A stretch of DNA of 64,000 nt from Saccharothrix saharensis. GTDB lineage: Bacteria > Actinomycetota > Actinomycetes > Mycobacteriales > Pseudonocardiaceae. Each line of letters starts with the position of its first letter. Positions within the stretch are counted from its first letter, which is position 1. The DNA is taken from NCBI RefSeq assembly GCF_006716745.1, contig NZ_VFPP01000001.1, positions 1,798,001 through 1,862,000 of the forward strand, in the 5' to 3' direction. The notes below the pieces were generated by a model. That model had not been told where the DNA came from, did not search any database, and was given only the letters and a program-made list of their open reading frames with translations. Both the position numbers and the translations under genes were made by a program. Shown in pieces: positions 7,790 through 16,548 of the stretch.

Positions 7790-8851
7790 GTGAAAACCAC
7801 CCACCGCACCATCGCCCACCTCGGCGCGGCCGCCGTCCTCACCGCCGCGCTCACCGCCTGCGGCTCGGGCGCCGGGTCCGCCGGGGACGGCGGACCCGTG
7901 GTCGGCGTCGACTACCCGCGCTCCGACACCGACTTCTGGAACTCCTACATCAAGTACACCCCGGGTGCCGCGGCGGAGCTCGGTCTGGAGCTCAAGACCA
8001 CCAACTCGCAGAACGACGTCGCCAAGCTCACCGCCAACGCACAGACGTTCATCAGCCAGGGCGTCAAGGGCGTCGCGATGGCTCCCCAGGACACCGCCGC
8101 CATCGCGCCCACGCTGGAGCAGCTCGAAGCGAAGAAGATCCCGGTGGTCACCGTGGACACCCGACCCGACACCGGCAACGTCTACATGGTGGTCCGGGCC
8201 GACAACCGCGCCTACGGCGAGAAGGCGTGCCGCTTCCTCGGCGTCAAGCTGGGCGGCAAGGGCAAGGTCGTCATGCTGCAGGGCGACCTCGCCTCGATCA
8301 ACGGCCGCGACCGCACCGAGGCGTTCAACGACTGCATGAAGGCCAACTACCCCGGCATCACCGTGTTCGGCGAGGCCACGAACTGGGACGGCGCGGTCGC
8401 CGCGCAGAAGCTCCAGACCGACCTCACCGCCCACCCCGACATCAAGGGCGTCTACATGCAGTCCAGCTTCGCCCTCGCCGGCACCCTCCAGGTGCTCAAG
8501 CAGAAGAACCTGCTGGTCGGGCCGACCGATCCCGAGCACGTCTTCATCGTGTCCAACGACGGCATCCCCGAGGAACTCCGCAACATCGCCGAGGGCAAGA
8601 TCGACGCCACCGTCTCCCAGCCGGCCGACCTCTACGCCGAGTACGCGCTGCACTACCTCAAGGCCGCGATCGACGGCAAGACGTTCGCGCCCGGCAAGAC
8701 CGACCACGACAGCACGATCGTCCAGGTCCGCGACGGCCTGCTGGAGGACCAGCTCTCCGCTCCCCTGGTCACGGCCGACGGCGGCACCTACGACGGGGTG
8801 CCCAGCCTCAAGGCCGACGACGAGTCCCTGTGGGGCAACGAACTCGGCTGA
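7790..8851 (+). CDS. Sugar ABC transporter substrate-binding lipoprotein (CUT2)
   Basis: 353-residue periplasmic-binding-protein type I (ribose-binding type). The N-terminus is a signal with lipobox LTAC, so the protein is anchored to the outer face of the membrane by a lipidated cysteine followed by a Gly/Ser linker. The body has the two-lobed fold pattern, with VVGVDYP at the first strand, QDTAAIAP, TVDTRPD and VSNDGIPEE. GTG start at 7790, with AGGAG eight bases upstream and ten bases after the SDR stop. It should bind the sugar fed to the flanking catabolic enzymes. Confidence 0.9.
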   Translation: MKTTHRTIAHLGAAAVLTAALTACGSGAGSAGDGGPVVGVDYPRSDTDFWNSYIKYTPGAAAELGLELKTTNSQNDVAKLTANAQTFISQGVKGVAMAPQDTAAIAPTLEQLEAKKIPVVTVDTRPDTGNVYMVVRADNRAYGEKACRFLGVKLGGKGKVVMLQGDLASINGRDRTEAFNDCMKANYPGITVFGEATNWDGAVAAQKLQTDLTAHPDIKGVYMQSSFALAGTLQVLKQKNLLVGPTDPEHVFIVSNDGIPEELRNIAEGKIDATVSQPADLYAEYALHYLKAAIDGKTFAPGKTDHDSTIVQVRDGLLEDQLSAPLVTADGGTYDGVPSLKADDESLWGNELG

Positions 8852-8872
8852 CCCCGGGGGACGAGGAGCGAG

Positions 8873-10378
8873 ATGGTCACCGCCACGCCCGTCGTCGAGG
8901 CGACGGGCATCACCAAGCGGTTCGGGTCCACGGTCGCCCTGGACGGCGCGGGCATCAGGATCGAGGCCGGGCAGACCCACGCCCTGGTCGGGCGCAACGG
9001 AGCGGGCAAGTCGACCCTGGTGTCCGTCCTCACCGGACTCCAGGCCGCCGACGAGGGCGAGGTGAGGTTCGGCGGCGAGCCCGCGCCGCGGCTCGCCGAC
9101 CGCGACGCCTGGCGGCGGCGGGTCGCCTGCGTCTACCAGAAGTCCACGATCATCCCCGAGCTGACCGTCGCCGAGAACCTCTACCTCAACCGGCACGACC
9201 GCGGGCGCGGCGGGCTGATCAGCTGGCGGACGACGCGCGAGCGGGCGCGGGAGCTGCTGGAGACCTGGTCGGTCGACGTGGACGTGCGCGCGCCCGCGCG
9301 CGAGCTCGACGTCGAGCAGCGCCAGTTCGTGGAGATCGCCAGGGCGTTGTCGTTCGGCGCCCGCTTCATCATCCTGGACGAGCCCACCGCCCAACTGGAC
9401 GCCGCCGCGATCAGCCGGCTGTTCTCCCGCATCACCGACCTCCAGCGACAGGGCGTCACCTTCCTGTTCATCAGCCACCACCTGCAGGAGATCTACGAGA
9501 TCTGCGACACGGTGACGGTGTTCCGCGATGCCAGGCACATCCTGACGGCCGCGGTCGACGAGCTGCCCCGGGGCGAGCTGGTCGCGGCGATGACCGGCGA
9601 GGCACCGGCGGACACCGGCGTCCGGCGCCGCGGACCGGCGCCGGACGCCGCGCACGTGCTCGACGTGGCCGGGCTGTCCCTGCCGGGCTCCTACGACGAC
9701 GTGTCGTTCCGCGTCCGGGCCGGTGAGATCGTCGGGCTCGCCGGCGCGGCGAGCAGCGGCCGCATCGAGATCGCGGAGACCGTCGTCGGGCTGCGGACCG
9801 CCGCGGGCGGCACCGTGGAGATCGCCGGCACCCGACCGCGGCCGGGCAGCGTGCCCGCCGCTCTCGCCGCCGGTGTCGGGTTCGTCCCGCAGGACCGGCA
9901 CCACCAAGGCCTCGTACCGGGGATGTCCATCGCCGACAACGGCACCCTGACCATCCCGGAACGGCTCGGACGCGCCGGGTTCATCGACGGCCGCCGCCGG
10001 GACGGCTTCGCCGAGGCCATGATCGACGGGTTGGCGATCAAGGCACCCGGGCCGGGACTGCCGGTCTCCGGTCTCTCCGGCGGCAACCAGCAGAAGGTCG
10101 TCATGGCCCGGGCCCTGGCCAACGACCCGGCGCTGCTGGTGCTGGTCAACCCGACCGCCGGCGTCGACGTGCGGTCCAAGGAGTTCCTCCTCGGCAAGGT
10201 CGAGGAGGTCGCCGAGTCCGGCACCGGCGTGCTCGTCGCCTCCGACGAACTCGACGACCTGCGCCTGTGCGACCGGGTCCTGGTGGTGTTCCAGGGCCGC
10301 GTGGTCGCCGAGACCGCCCGCGGCTGGCACGACCACCGACTGGTGGCCGCGATGGAAGGAGTGGACCTCGATGTCTGA
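8873..10378 (+). CDS. Sugar ABC transporter ATP-binding protein (CUT2, two NBDs)
   Basis: 501-residue duplicated ATPase of the RbsA type. First NBD (residues 1-240): Walker A GRNGAGKST, signature ELDVEQRQFVEIARA (degenerate) and Walker B IILDEPTAQLD. Second NBD (about 260-500): Walker A replaced by GAASSGRIE, canonical signature LSGGNQQKV, but the Walker B end reads LVLVNPTAGVD in place of the usual DEPT, so the catalytic glutamate is missing. ATP hydrolysis is probably asymmetric. ATG at 8873 with GAGGAG upstream; its last eight bases overlap the permease start. Confidence 0.9.
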   Translation: MVTATPVVEATGITKRFGSTVALDGAGIRIEAGQTHALVGRNGAGKSTLVSVLTGLQAADEGEVRFGGEPAPRLADRDAWRRRVACVYQKSTIIPELTVAENLYLNRHDRGRGGLISWRTTRERARELLETWSVDVDVRAPARELDVEQRQFVEIARALSFGARFIILDEPTAQLDAAAISRLFSRITDLQRQGVTFLFISHHLQEIYEICDTVTVFRDARHILTAAVDELPRGELVAAMTGEAPADTGVRRRGPAPDAAHVLDVAGLSLPGSYDDVSFRVRAGEIVGLAGAASSGRIEIAETVVGLRTAAGGTVEIAGTRPRPGSVPAALAAGVGFVPQDRHHQGLVPGMSIADNGTLTIPERLGRAGFIDGRRRDGFAEAMIDGLAIKAPGPGLPVSGLSGGNQQKVVMARALANDPALLVLVNPTAGVDVRSKEFLLGKVEEVAESGTGVLVASDELDDLRLCDRVLVVFQGRVVAETARGWHDHRLVAAMEGVDLDV

Positions 10379-11438
10379 GAGCAAGACCGCCGCCGCGGTC
10401 GCCGGGAACGGCCCCGCCGACGGGACGGGCGGTCCCGCCGGACGGGGTCCGTCGTCCCGGTTCGCGGGCCGGCGGCGGATCGCCTTCGCCCGGCTGCGCG
10501 ACCTCGCGCTCATCCCCGCGATCATCGTGATCGCGATCGTCGGTCAACTGGTCAGCCCGGTGTTCCTGCGGGCCGACAACCTGGTCAACATCCTGCAGAC
10601 CATGTCGGAGATCGCCGTCCTGGTCCTGGCCCAGGCACTGGTGCTGATCGTCAAGAAGATGGACCTCTCCCTGGAGTCCACCGTCGGCCTCGCACCGGGT
10701 GTCGCCGCGTGGCTCACCGTGCCGGTCGGCGCCGGCCACGGGCTCGGCCTGGTGCCGGGAGGCTGGTCGGTGCCCATCACGCTGGCCATCGGCGTGCTGG
10801 TCGGCGTCGTCAACGCGTTGTTCATCATCCGGTTCGGGCTCAACGGCTTCATCGTGACACTGGGCATGCTGATCGTGCTGCGCGGCATCCTCACCGGCAT
10901 CTCCGGCGGGCAGACCTTCTTCCGCCTCCCGGAGTCGATGCTCTACCTCGGTACCGCCCAGTGGCTCGGCATGCCCGCGTCGGTGTGGCTGTGCCTGGTC
11001 CTGTTCGCCGTCGGCATCGTGGTCCTGGGCTTCACCAGCTTCGGCCGCTCCCTCTACGCCATCGGCGGCAACGTGGACGCGGCCAAGGCGGCCGGCATCC
11101 GCACCGACCGCGTCCTGTGGACCGTCATCGTGATCGCGAGCCTGCTCGCCGCGCTCGGCGGCCTGCTGCTCTCCGGCCGGCTGGCCTCCGTCGCCTCCGC
11201 CCAGGGCAACGGCTACATCTTCACCGTCTTCGCCGCCGCGGTCATCGGTGGCATCAGCCTCAACGGCGGCAAGGGCACCGTGTTCGGCGCCTTCACCGGC
11301 ATCCTGCTGCTGTTCATGATCCAGAACGTGCTCACCCTCGGCGGCGTGCCCGCGCAGTGGATCGGCGCCCTGAACGGCACGATCATCCTGATCGCCCTGG
11401 CGGTGTCCCGCATCACCGGGGGCAGGGCCCAGGACTAG
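10371..11438 (+). CDS. Sugar ABC transporter permease (CUT2)
   Basis: 355-residue inner-membrane permease of the RbsC type. A charged, glycine-rich cytoplasmic head of about 40 residues is followed by eight to ten hydrophobic segments, with the family patterns ADNLVNIL, GFIVTLGM and the conserved SFGRSLYAIGGN...A..AGI loop that contacts the ATPase. ATG at 10371 lies inside the end of the ATPase gene. The TAG stop overlaps, tail to tail, the stop of the convergent hydrolase gene. Partner of the binding protein and ATPase just upstream. Confidence 0.9.
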   Translation: MSESKTAAAVAGNGPADGTGGPAGRGPSSRFAGRRRIAFARLRDLALIPAIIVIAIVGQLVSPVFLRADNLVNILQTMSEIAVLVLAQALVLIVKKMDLSLESTVGLAPGVAAWLTVPVGAGHGLGLVPGGWSVPITLAIGVLVGVVNALFIIRFGLNGFIVTLGMLIVLRGILTGISGGQTFFRLPESMLYLGTAQWLGMPASVWLCLVLFAVGIVVLGFTSFGRSLYAIGGNVDAAKAAGIRTDRVLWTVIVIASLLAALGGLLLSGRLASVASAQGNGYIFTVFAAAVIGGISLNGGKGTVFGAFTGILLLFMIQNVLTLGGVPAQWIGALNGTIILIALAVSRITGGRAQD

Positions 11439-12376
11439 CCGCCCCGCCGTCCCAGCCAGTCCAGGATCGCCCGGTTCGTCTCCTCGGGCAGTTCCTGCTG
11501 GATCCAGTGGCCGCACTCGAGGGTGACCACCTCCACATCGGGCACGAACGTCGTCAGGTTCTCCCCCCTCGGGACCACGTCCCGGGTGCCGTAGATCATG
11601 AGGGCGGGCCGGCGGACGACGGGGTCGACGTCCGCCAGGAAGTGCCAGTTGCGGTTGGCGTTCCGGTACCAGTCGATGCCGCCGGTGAACCCCGACGTCT
11701 CGAAGGCGGAGACGAAGACGGCCAGTTCGCGGTCGCTCATCAGCGGCTCACCGCGCGGTGCTTCCGCCCGGGCGAGGTTGATCAGCGCCATGCCCGGTTG
11801 CGGCTCGGCGGGGGGCTCGTCCTTCCGGTACATGTTGCGCAGGAACCGGGCCGTGTTGTCGTCGAACACGGCGTCCGCGACGCCAGGGTGCCGGTTGAAG
11901 TGGACGTAGTAGAAGTCGCTGCCCAGCACGTCCTCGATGAACTCGACCCAGGGCTTCTCGCCGCGCTCGGGATAGGGCACGCTCAGGTTGACCAGCTTGT
12001 TCACCCGGCTCGGGTGCAGCAGGGCCAGTCCCCAGACGACGAGCGCACCCCAGTCGTGCCCGACGAAGGTGGCGTCCTCGTAGCCGTAGTGGTCGAGGAG
12101 GGCGACGAGGTCACCCGAGAGGTGTTCGACGTCGTAGTCCGTCACCTCGGTCGGCCGGGACGAGTTGCCGTAACCCCGCTGGTTGGGGACGATGACGTGG
12201 TAGCCCGCCCCGGCGAGCGCGGACACCTGGTGACGCCAGGAGAAGGCGTGCTCCGGCCAGCCGTGGCAGAGCACGACGGGCTCACCGGTACCGCGCGGAC
12301 CGGCTTCGAAGACTTCGAGCTCCACCCCGTTGACCGGGATCAGGGTGGGTTCGGGAAAATCCGTCGGGTTGAACAC
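11435..12376 (-). CDS. Alpha/beta hydrolase, epoxide hydrolase-like
   Basis: 313-residue hydrolase. HGWPEH forms the oxyanion region, the nucleophile is the aspartate in GHDWGALV, and the catalytic histidine lies in CGHWIQQE near the C-terminus, with the lid tyrosine region WYRNANRNW. An aspartate nucleophile with these motifs is found in soluble epoxide hydrolases and fluoroacetate dehalogenases. GTG at 12376 with AAAGGA upstream is chosen over longer starts because homologues begin near here. It is convergent with the sugar transporter and not obviously part of that pathway. The natural substrate cannot be read from sequence. Confidence 0.85.
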   Translation of the reverse strand: MFNPTDFPEPTLIPVNGVELEVFEAGPRGTGEPVVLCHGWPEHAFSWRHQVSALAGAGYHVIVPNQRGYGNSSRPTEVTDYDVEHLSGDLVALLDHYGYEDATFVGHDWGALVVWGLALLHPSRVNKLVNLSVPYPERGEKPWVEFIEDVLGSDFYYVHFNRHPGVADAVFDDNTARFLRNMYRKDEPPAEPQPGMALINLARAEAPRGEPLMSDRELAVFVSAFETSGFTGGIDWYRNANRNWHFLADVDPVVRRPALMIYGTRDVVPRGENLTTFVPDVEVVTLECGHWIQQELPEETNRAILDWLGRRGG

Positions 12377-12564
12377 CGCGTTCCTTTCGGTGGGATGCCG
12401 ATCCTGGCCGCGGCCTGGTCGGATGTCGCCACCGTAAGGCGCATCGCGGACAAGTCCTGTCCGCGATAGGTGGCACACCGGAAGAACCCGGAAGAACCGG
12501 AAGCCGTGACACCTCGCGGTGCCACGGCCTCGTGGTGCTCGTGCTCAGGCGCTCGGGGAAGCGG

Positions 12565-13563
12565 TCACTCCTCGAAGCCCATGGCGTCGCCGCCGTCGTC
12601 CTCGAAGACCTCCTCGACGACCTCGCCGAGGACCATGCCGCCCACCACACCGGCCGCGACACCGCCGACGACCGCGCCCATGCCGGGACCGCGGTGGTGA
12701 CCGTGGTGACCGTGCTGGTCGTAGCCGTAGCCCGGCTGCCCGTAACCCGGCTGCCCGTAGCCGGGGGCGTGACCGCCGAACGCGGAGTGGCCGCCGCGGT
12801 CGGCGACCTGGGCCAGCCACTGGTTGACGGCACCCGCCCAGTCGGTGTTCACCGCGTCCTGGTGGGAGGCGTGGAACCGGCCGAAGGCGTCGGAGCCGGA
12901 GGAGAACATGCCGCCGCGCTTGTCCGCCTCCAGCACCACGACGAGTTCGTGCGGGCTGGTGACGAAGGTCAGCTCGACCTGGTTGATCCGGCCCGCGTAC
13001 TGGGCCGGCGGGAAGAACTCGATCTCCTGGTAGAACCCGAGTTCCTGGTGCACGCCGTGGATGCGCCCGGCCTCGACGTCGGCGCTGCGGAACTGGAACC
13101 CGAGCTGCCCGAACGCGTCCAGCACGCGGTCCTGGGACGGCAGCGGGCCGACCAGCAGCGGGTCCAGGTCGCCCTTGTCGGGCGCGCCGGAGATGACCAG
13201 CTCGGTGCGCACGCCGACGGTCATGCCGGGCAACTGCTGCCCGCCGACCGCGGTGATCGGGGTCTCCCACGGCACCGGGAGCTGGAACGGCACGGCCATC
13301 GGCTGACCGGCGGGCACCCGCACGCCCTGCGCGACGACCACGCGCAGGAACTCCGACACGCCGGCGAACTCGTGGTCGCCGTGCTCGACCTCGACCCGCG
13401 TCACGAGCGACAGCACGATCTGGTCGATGTGGGCGTCGTTGCTGCCGCCCTGGATGCGGACCTGGCCGGTGACGACCTGGCCGGGCGTGGCGTGCGGGGT
13501 GTCCAGGACGGTGTCGACGGACGGTCCGCCGACGCCGAACGCGCTGAGCATCCGTTTGAACAT
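12565..13563 (-). CDS. Spo0M-family sporulation-control protein
   Basis: 332-residue homologue of Bacillus Spo0M, which has two arrestin-like beta-sandwich domains. Residues 1-250 carry the family pattern (MFKRMLSAFGVG at the start, DTVLDTP, VPVPWETPITA, ELGFYQEIEFFPP). The C-terminal 80 residues are unusual: tandem GYGQPGYGQPGYGY, a histidine-rich stretch, then a glycine/valine-rich hydrophobic segment (MGAVVGGVAAGVVGGM) and an acidic end. This tail may bind a membrane or self-associate. ATG at 13563. Spo0M proteins are soluble cytoplasmic proteins linked to sporulation and cell division; the role here is unknown. Confidence 0.85.
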   Translation of the reverse strand: MFKRMLSAFGVGGPSVDTVLDTPHATPGQVVTGQVRIQGGSNDAHIDQIVLSLVTRVEVEHGDHEFAGVSEFLRVVVAQGVRVPAGQPMAVPFQLPVPWETPITAVGGQQLPGMTVGVRTELVISGAPDKGDLDPLLVGPLPSQDRVLDAFGQLGFQFRSADVEAGRIHGVHQELGFYQEIEFFPPAQYAGRINQVELTFVTSPHELVVVLEADKRGGMFSSGSDAFGRFHASHQDAVNTDWAGAVNQWLAQVADRGGHSAFGGHAPGYGQPGYGQPGYGYDQHGHHGHHRGPGMGAVVGGVAAGVVGGMVLGEVVEEVFEDDGGDAMGFEE

Positions 13564-13591
13564 CAGTGCTTCCTCCGGGAGGGGTGGTTGG

Positions 13592-14635
13592 TCACGTGCG
13601 GAGCAAGGTGTCGGTCTCGTCCTCGAAGTCGCCGATCAGCTCTTCGAGGAGGTCTTCCAGCGCGGCGATGCCGACCACGCGGTCCTCGGCGTCGGACACC
13701 AGCGCCAGTTGCGCCCGCTCGGCGCGCATCGCGGTCACCGCGTTCGCGACCGGCATGGTGGCGGACAGGGTCACCGCCGGAGCCATCATCTCCCGGGCGG
13801 TCCGGCGGTGGCCGGCGGCCGCGGCGCGCACGGCCTCGCGGATGTGCACCAGGCCGACGTAGTCGCCGTGCACGTCCACGACCGGGAACCGGGAACGCCC
13901 CGACTCACGGCTGCGGCGTTCGACGGCTCGCGCGCTGCTGTGCTCGGACACGCTCAACGCGTCCTCGATCGGCACCATGACCTGCGCGAGCGTGGTGTTC
14001 TGCAGTTGCAGCATCCGGGTCAGCAACCGCTGCTGCCCCTCCGGGATCAGGCCGTGCTCGGCGGATTGCCGCACGAGCATCCGCAGGTCTTCCGGCCGGT
14101 GGGCCTGGGCCAGCTCGTCCTGCGGTTCGACCTTCAGGGACCGCAGCAACGCGTTGGTCACGCCGTTGAGCCCGCTGAGGACCCACCGGACCGAGTGGGC
14201 GAACGCCCGGAACGGCAGCGCCAGCAGCAGGGCGGAGCGCTCGGGGTGGGAGATCGCCCACGACTTCGGGGCCATCTCGCCCACGACCATGTGCAGGAAC
14301 ACGACCAGCACCAGGCTGAGCGTGAACGCGATGGCGTAGGACACACCCGAGGGCAGGCCGGTGGCCAGCAGCAGCGGGTCGACCAGGTCGGCCACCGCGG
14401 GTTTGGCCAGCGCGCCCAGCCCCAGCGTGCACAGCGTGATGCCGAGCTGGGCGCCGGCGAGCATCAGCGACAGCTCGCGCACACCCGCGACCGCCGCACG
14501 GGCGGCACGGCTCGTCTCGGCGTCCTGCTCCAGGCGGTGCCGCTTGGCGGCGATCAGCGCGAACTCGGCCGCCACGAAGAACGCGTTGGCCACCAACAGC
14601 ACCAGCGAGATCAGCAACGACCAGGTGGTGCTCAT
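13592..14635 (-). CDS. CorC/HlyC-type membrane protein with CBS pair (CNNM domain)
   Basis: 347-residue member of the hemolysin-C / CorC / CNNM group. Residues 1-190 form the CNNM transmembrane domain (three to four helices, with VANAFFVAAEFALIAAKRHR in helix 1 and GEMAPKSWAI), and residues about 205-335 form a CBS pair (FPVVDVHGDYVGLVHI, LVSDAEDRVVGI). The extra C-terminal CorC/HlyC domain of its neighbour is absent, the usual situation in the shorter member of such pairs. Family members are implicated in magnesium or sodium/magnesium transport. ATG at 14635 overlaps the stop of the upstream paralogue. Confidence 0.88.
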   Translation of the reverse strand: MSTTWSLLISLVLLVANAFFVAAEFALIAAKRHRLEQDAETSRAARAAVAGVRELSLMLAGAQLGITLCTLGLGALAKPAVADLVDPLLLATGLPSGVSYAIAFTLSLVLVVFLHMVVGEMAPKSWAISHPERSALLLALPFRAFAHSVRWVLSGLNGVTNALLRSLKVEPQDELAQAHRPEDLRMLVRQSAEHGLIPEGQQRLLTRMLQLQNTTLAQVMVPIEDALSVSEHSSARAVERRSRESGRSRFPVVDVHGDYVGLVHIREAVRAAAAGHRRTAREMMAPAVTLSATMPVANAVTAMRAERAQLALVSDAEDRVVGIAALEDLLEELIGDFEDETDTLLRT

Positions 14636-15945
14636 CGGACGTCCTCCCGCTCGGCGGTGCGGGTGGCGAGCAGGATGCTGTCGGGCACGTTGCGCGCGAC
14701 CGCGGTCACCCGCACCGACGCGCCGTCGACCTCCACCTCGTCACCCACCCGGGCCGTGCGGCCCAGCCGGCTGAGCACCAGGCCCGACACGGTGTCGTAG
14801 CTGTCGTGCTCGGGCAGCTCCACGCCGGTGGCGTCGGCGATCTCGTCCACGCGCATCCGGCCGGGCACCCGCCACCGGCCCTCGCCGACCGGCTCGATGA
14901 CGTCCTCGACGAGGTCGTCCTCGTCGTGGATCTCCCCGACCAGCTCCTCGGCCAGGTCTTCCAGCGAGACGACGCCGGCGAAACCGCCGAACTCGTCCAC
15001 GACGCAGGCGAGCTGCCTGCGCTCGGCCCGCAGCCGCTCCAGCACCGCGGGCAGCGGCAGCGAGGACGGCACCACGAGGGCGGGCGAGGCGATGTCACCG
15101 ATCAGCGCGTCCGCACGCCGCTCGGCGTCCACGGTCAGCACCTCGGCCAACCCGACCACGCCGCGCAGGTCGTCCAGGTCGTCGCCGAAGACGGGGAAGC
15201 GCGAGTGGCCGGTGTCCAGCAGCTCCACCACGCGGAGCACGGGCTCGTCGGCCCGGACGCTGTGCACGACCACCCGGGGGGTCATGGCCTGTTCGGCGAC
15301 CAGGTCGCGGAACCCGAGGCCGCGGTCGAGCAGGCGCGACAGCTCGGCGTCCAGGTGACCCTCGGCGCCCGCGTCGGTGACGATCTGGCGCAGGTCCTCC
15401 GGGGTGGCGCCCTGGGGCAGCTCCTCCACCGGCTCGATGCCGACCGCGCGCAGCAGCCGGTTGGCCGTCGCGTCGAACAGCCGGATCACCGGTCCGGCGA
15501 TCTTGAGGTAGACCAGCGTGGACGCGCTCAACGCCTTGGCCAGCGGTTCGGGGCGGGCGATGGCGAAGTTCTTGGGCAGCAGCTCGCCCAGGACCATCTG
15601 CACCACCGTCGCGAACACCAGCGCGACGACCATCGACAGCGACACCGCCACCGCGGTCGACAGGCCCGTGAGCCCCAGCAGGTCGGCCAGGCCCGTGCCC
15701 AGCAGCGGTTCGGCGACGTAGCCCGCGAGCAGCGCGGTCACGGTGATGCCGAACTGGGCGCCGGAGAGCATGAACGACAGCTTCTGCGTCACGCGCAGGG
15801 CCCGTTCGGCGGCCTTGTCGCCGCTCTCGGCCATCTGCTGGAGCCGGCCCCGGTCCACCGCCATGTAGGCGAACTCCTGGGCCACGAAGTACCCGGTGGC
15901 CGCGGTGAGGGCCACGATCGCGAGCAAGCCGGTGAAGATCAACAC
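14632..15945 (-). CDS. CorC/HlyC-type membrane protein with CBS pair and C-terminal domain
   Basis: 437-residue paralogue of the gene just downstream. CNNM membrane domain at residues 1-195 (VAQEFAYMAVDR in helix 1, GELLPKNFAIARPEPLA), CBS pair at about 210-335 (RFPVFGDDLDDLRGVVG, ACVVDEFGGFAGVVSLEDL) and the C-terminal CorC_HlyC domain at 350-430 (WRVPGRMRVDEI, VSGLVLSRLGR), which is thought to bind a nucleotide. The two paralogues are translationally coupled (ATGA) and probably form a heteromeric membrane complex. Divergent from a MerR regulator across a 146-base gap that holds a perfect palindrome. Confidence 0.9.
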   Translation of the reverse strand: MLIFTGLLAIVALTAATGYFVAQEFAYMAVDRGRLQQMAESGDKAAERALRVTQKLSFMLSGAQFGITVTALLAGYVAEPLLGTGLADLLGLTGLSTAVAVSLSMVVALVFATVVQMVLGELLPKNFAIARPEPLAKALSASTLVYLKIAGPVIRLFDATANRLLRAVGIEPVEELPQGATPEDLRQIVTDAGAEGHLDAELSRLLDRGLGFRDLVAEQAMTPRVVVHSVRADEPVLRVVELLDTGHSRFPVFGDDLDDLRGVVGLAEVLTVDAERRADALIGDIASPALVVPSSLPLPAVLERLRAERRQLACVVDEFGGFAGVVSLEDLAEELVGEIHDEDDLVEDVIEPVGEGRWRVPGRMRVDEIADATGVELPEHDSYDTVSGLVLSRLGRTARVGDEVEVDGASVRVTAVARNVPDSILLATRTAEREDVR

Positions 15946-16032
15946 GGCGCACCCGCCGCGGGGGGTTCGATGATCAGCCGGGTCCCACCCGGCCCACTAC
16001 TACAGCCGTCCGTATCAGCGCTATCAGGCATA

Positions 16033-16052
16033 CTTCACGGTAGCACGTGAAG
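16033..16052. promoter_or_regulatory. Palindrome, probable MerR operator
   Basis: CTTCACG-GTAGCA-CGTGAAG, a perfect 7-base inverted repeat with a six-base spacer. It lies 40 bases before the MerR start and 88 bases before the divergent CorC-type gene. Twenty bases is within the usual range for MerR-family sites, which lie between promoter elements. Confidence 0.55.
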
Positions 16053-16091
16053 CTGTACGGTTGACGGAGAGCACACGGAGGTGAACCACCG

Positions 16092-16487
16092 GTGACCGTT
16101 CTGGTCAAGATCGGCGAACTCGCCGCGCGAGCCCAGGTCAGCCCCCGCACCGTCGACTACTACACCAGCCTCGGCCTGCTCACGCCCGCCAAGCGGACCG
16201 CGAGCAACTACCGCCTCTACGACCCGGCCGACGTCGAGCGCATCCACCTCATCCAACGCCTCGAAGTCCAGGGCGTCCCCCTGGAGGAGATCGCGACCGC
16301 CCTCACCGACCAGCACGCCGACCTCGGCGCGATCCTGGACCGCATCGACGAGGACCTGCGCACCCTCCAGGCCGCGGCGGAGACCGCGTCACCGGAGGTG
16401 CACGGCCTGCTGGCCGCCGTCGCCACCCGCGTGCACTCCCTCATCACCGTCGCCCTCCAGATCCCGCCCGACCTGCCCATCCCCTGA
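16092..16487 (+). CDS. MerR-family transcriptional regulator
   Basis: 131-residue regulator. Residues 5-75 form the winged helix-turn-helix (KIGELAARAQVSPRTVDYY, then SNYRLYDPADVERI), followed by a long helix for antiparallel coiled-coil dimerisation and a short C-terminal tail. There are no cysteines, so a thiol metal site of the CueR/ZntR kind is absent and the effector is probably a small molecule. GTG at 16092 with GGAGG upstream. The inverted repeat at 16033-16052 is the candidate site for autoregulation and perhaps for control of the divergent CorC-type pair. Confidence 0.87.
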   Translation: MTVLVKIGELAARAQVSPRTVDYYTSLGLLTPAKRTASNYRLYDPADVERIHLIQRLEVQGVPLEEIATALTDQHADLGAILDRIDEDLRTLQAAAETASPEVHGLLAAVATRVHSLITVALQIPPDLPIP

Positions 16488-16548
16488 CCCGGGCCGACCG
16501 GGGCGGACCGCGGGGGTGGCGCCGGCGTTCTGGGGCATGATCTCGTCC

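Noticed and set aside
7619-10525. Long minus-strand open frame opposite the ABC transporter genes
   Set aside because: Shadow of the strongly supported transporter genes.
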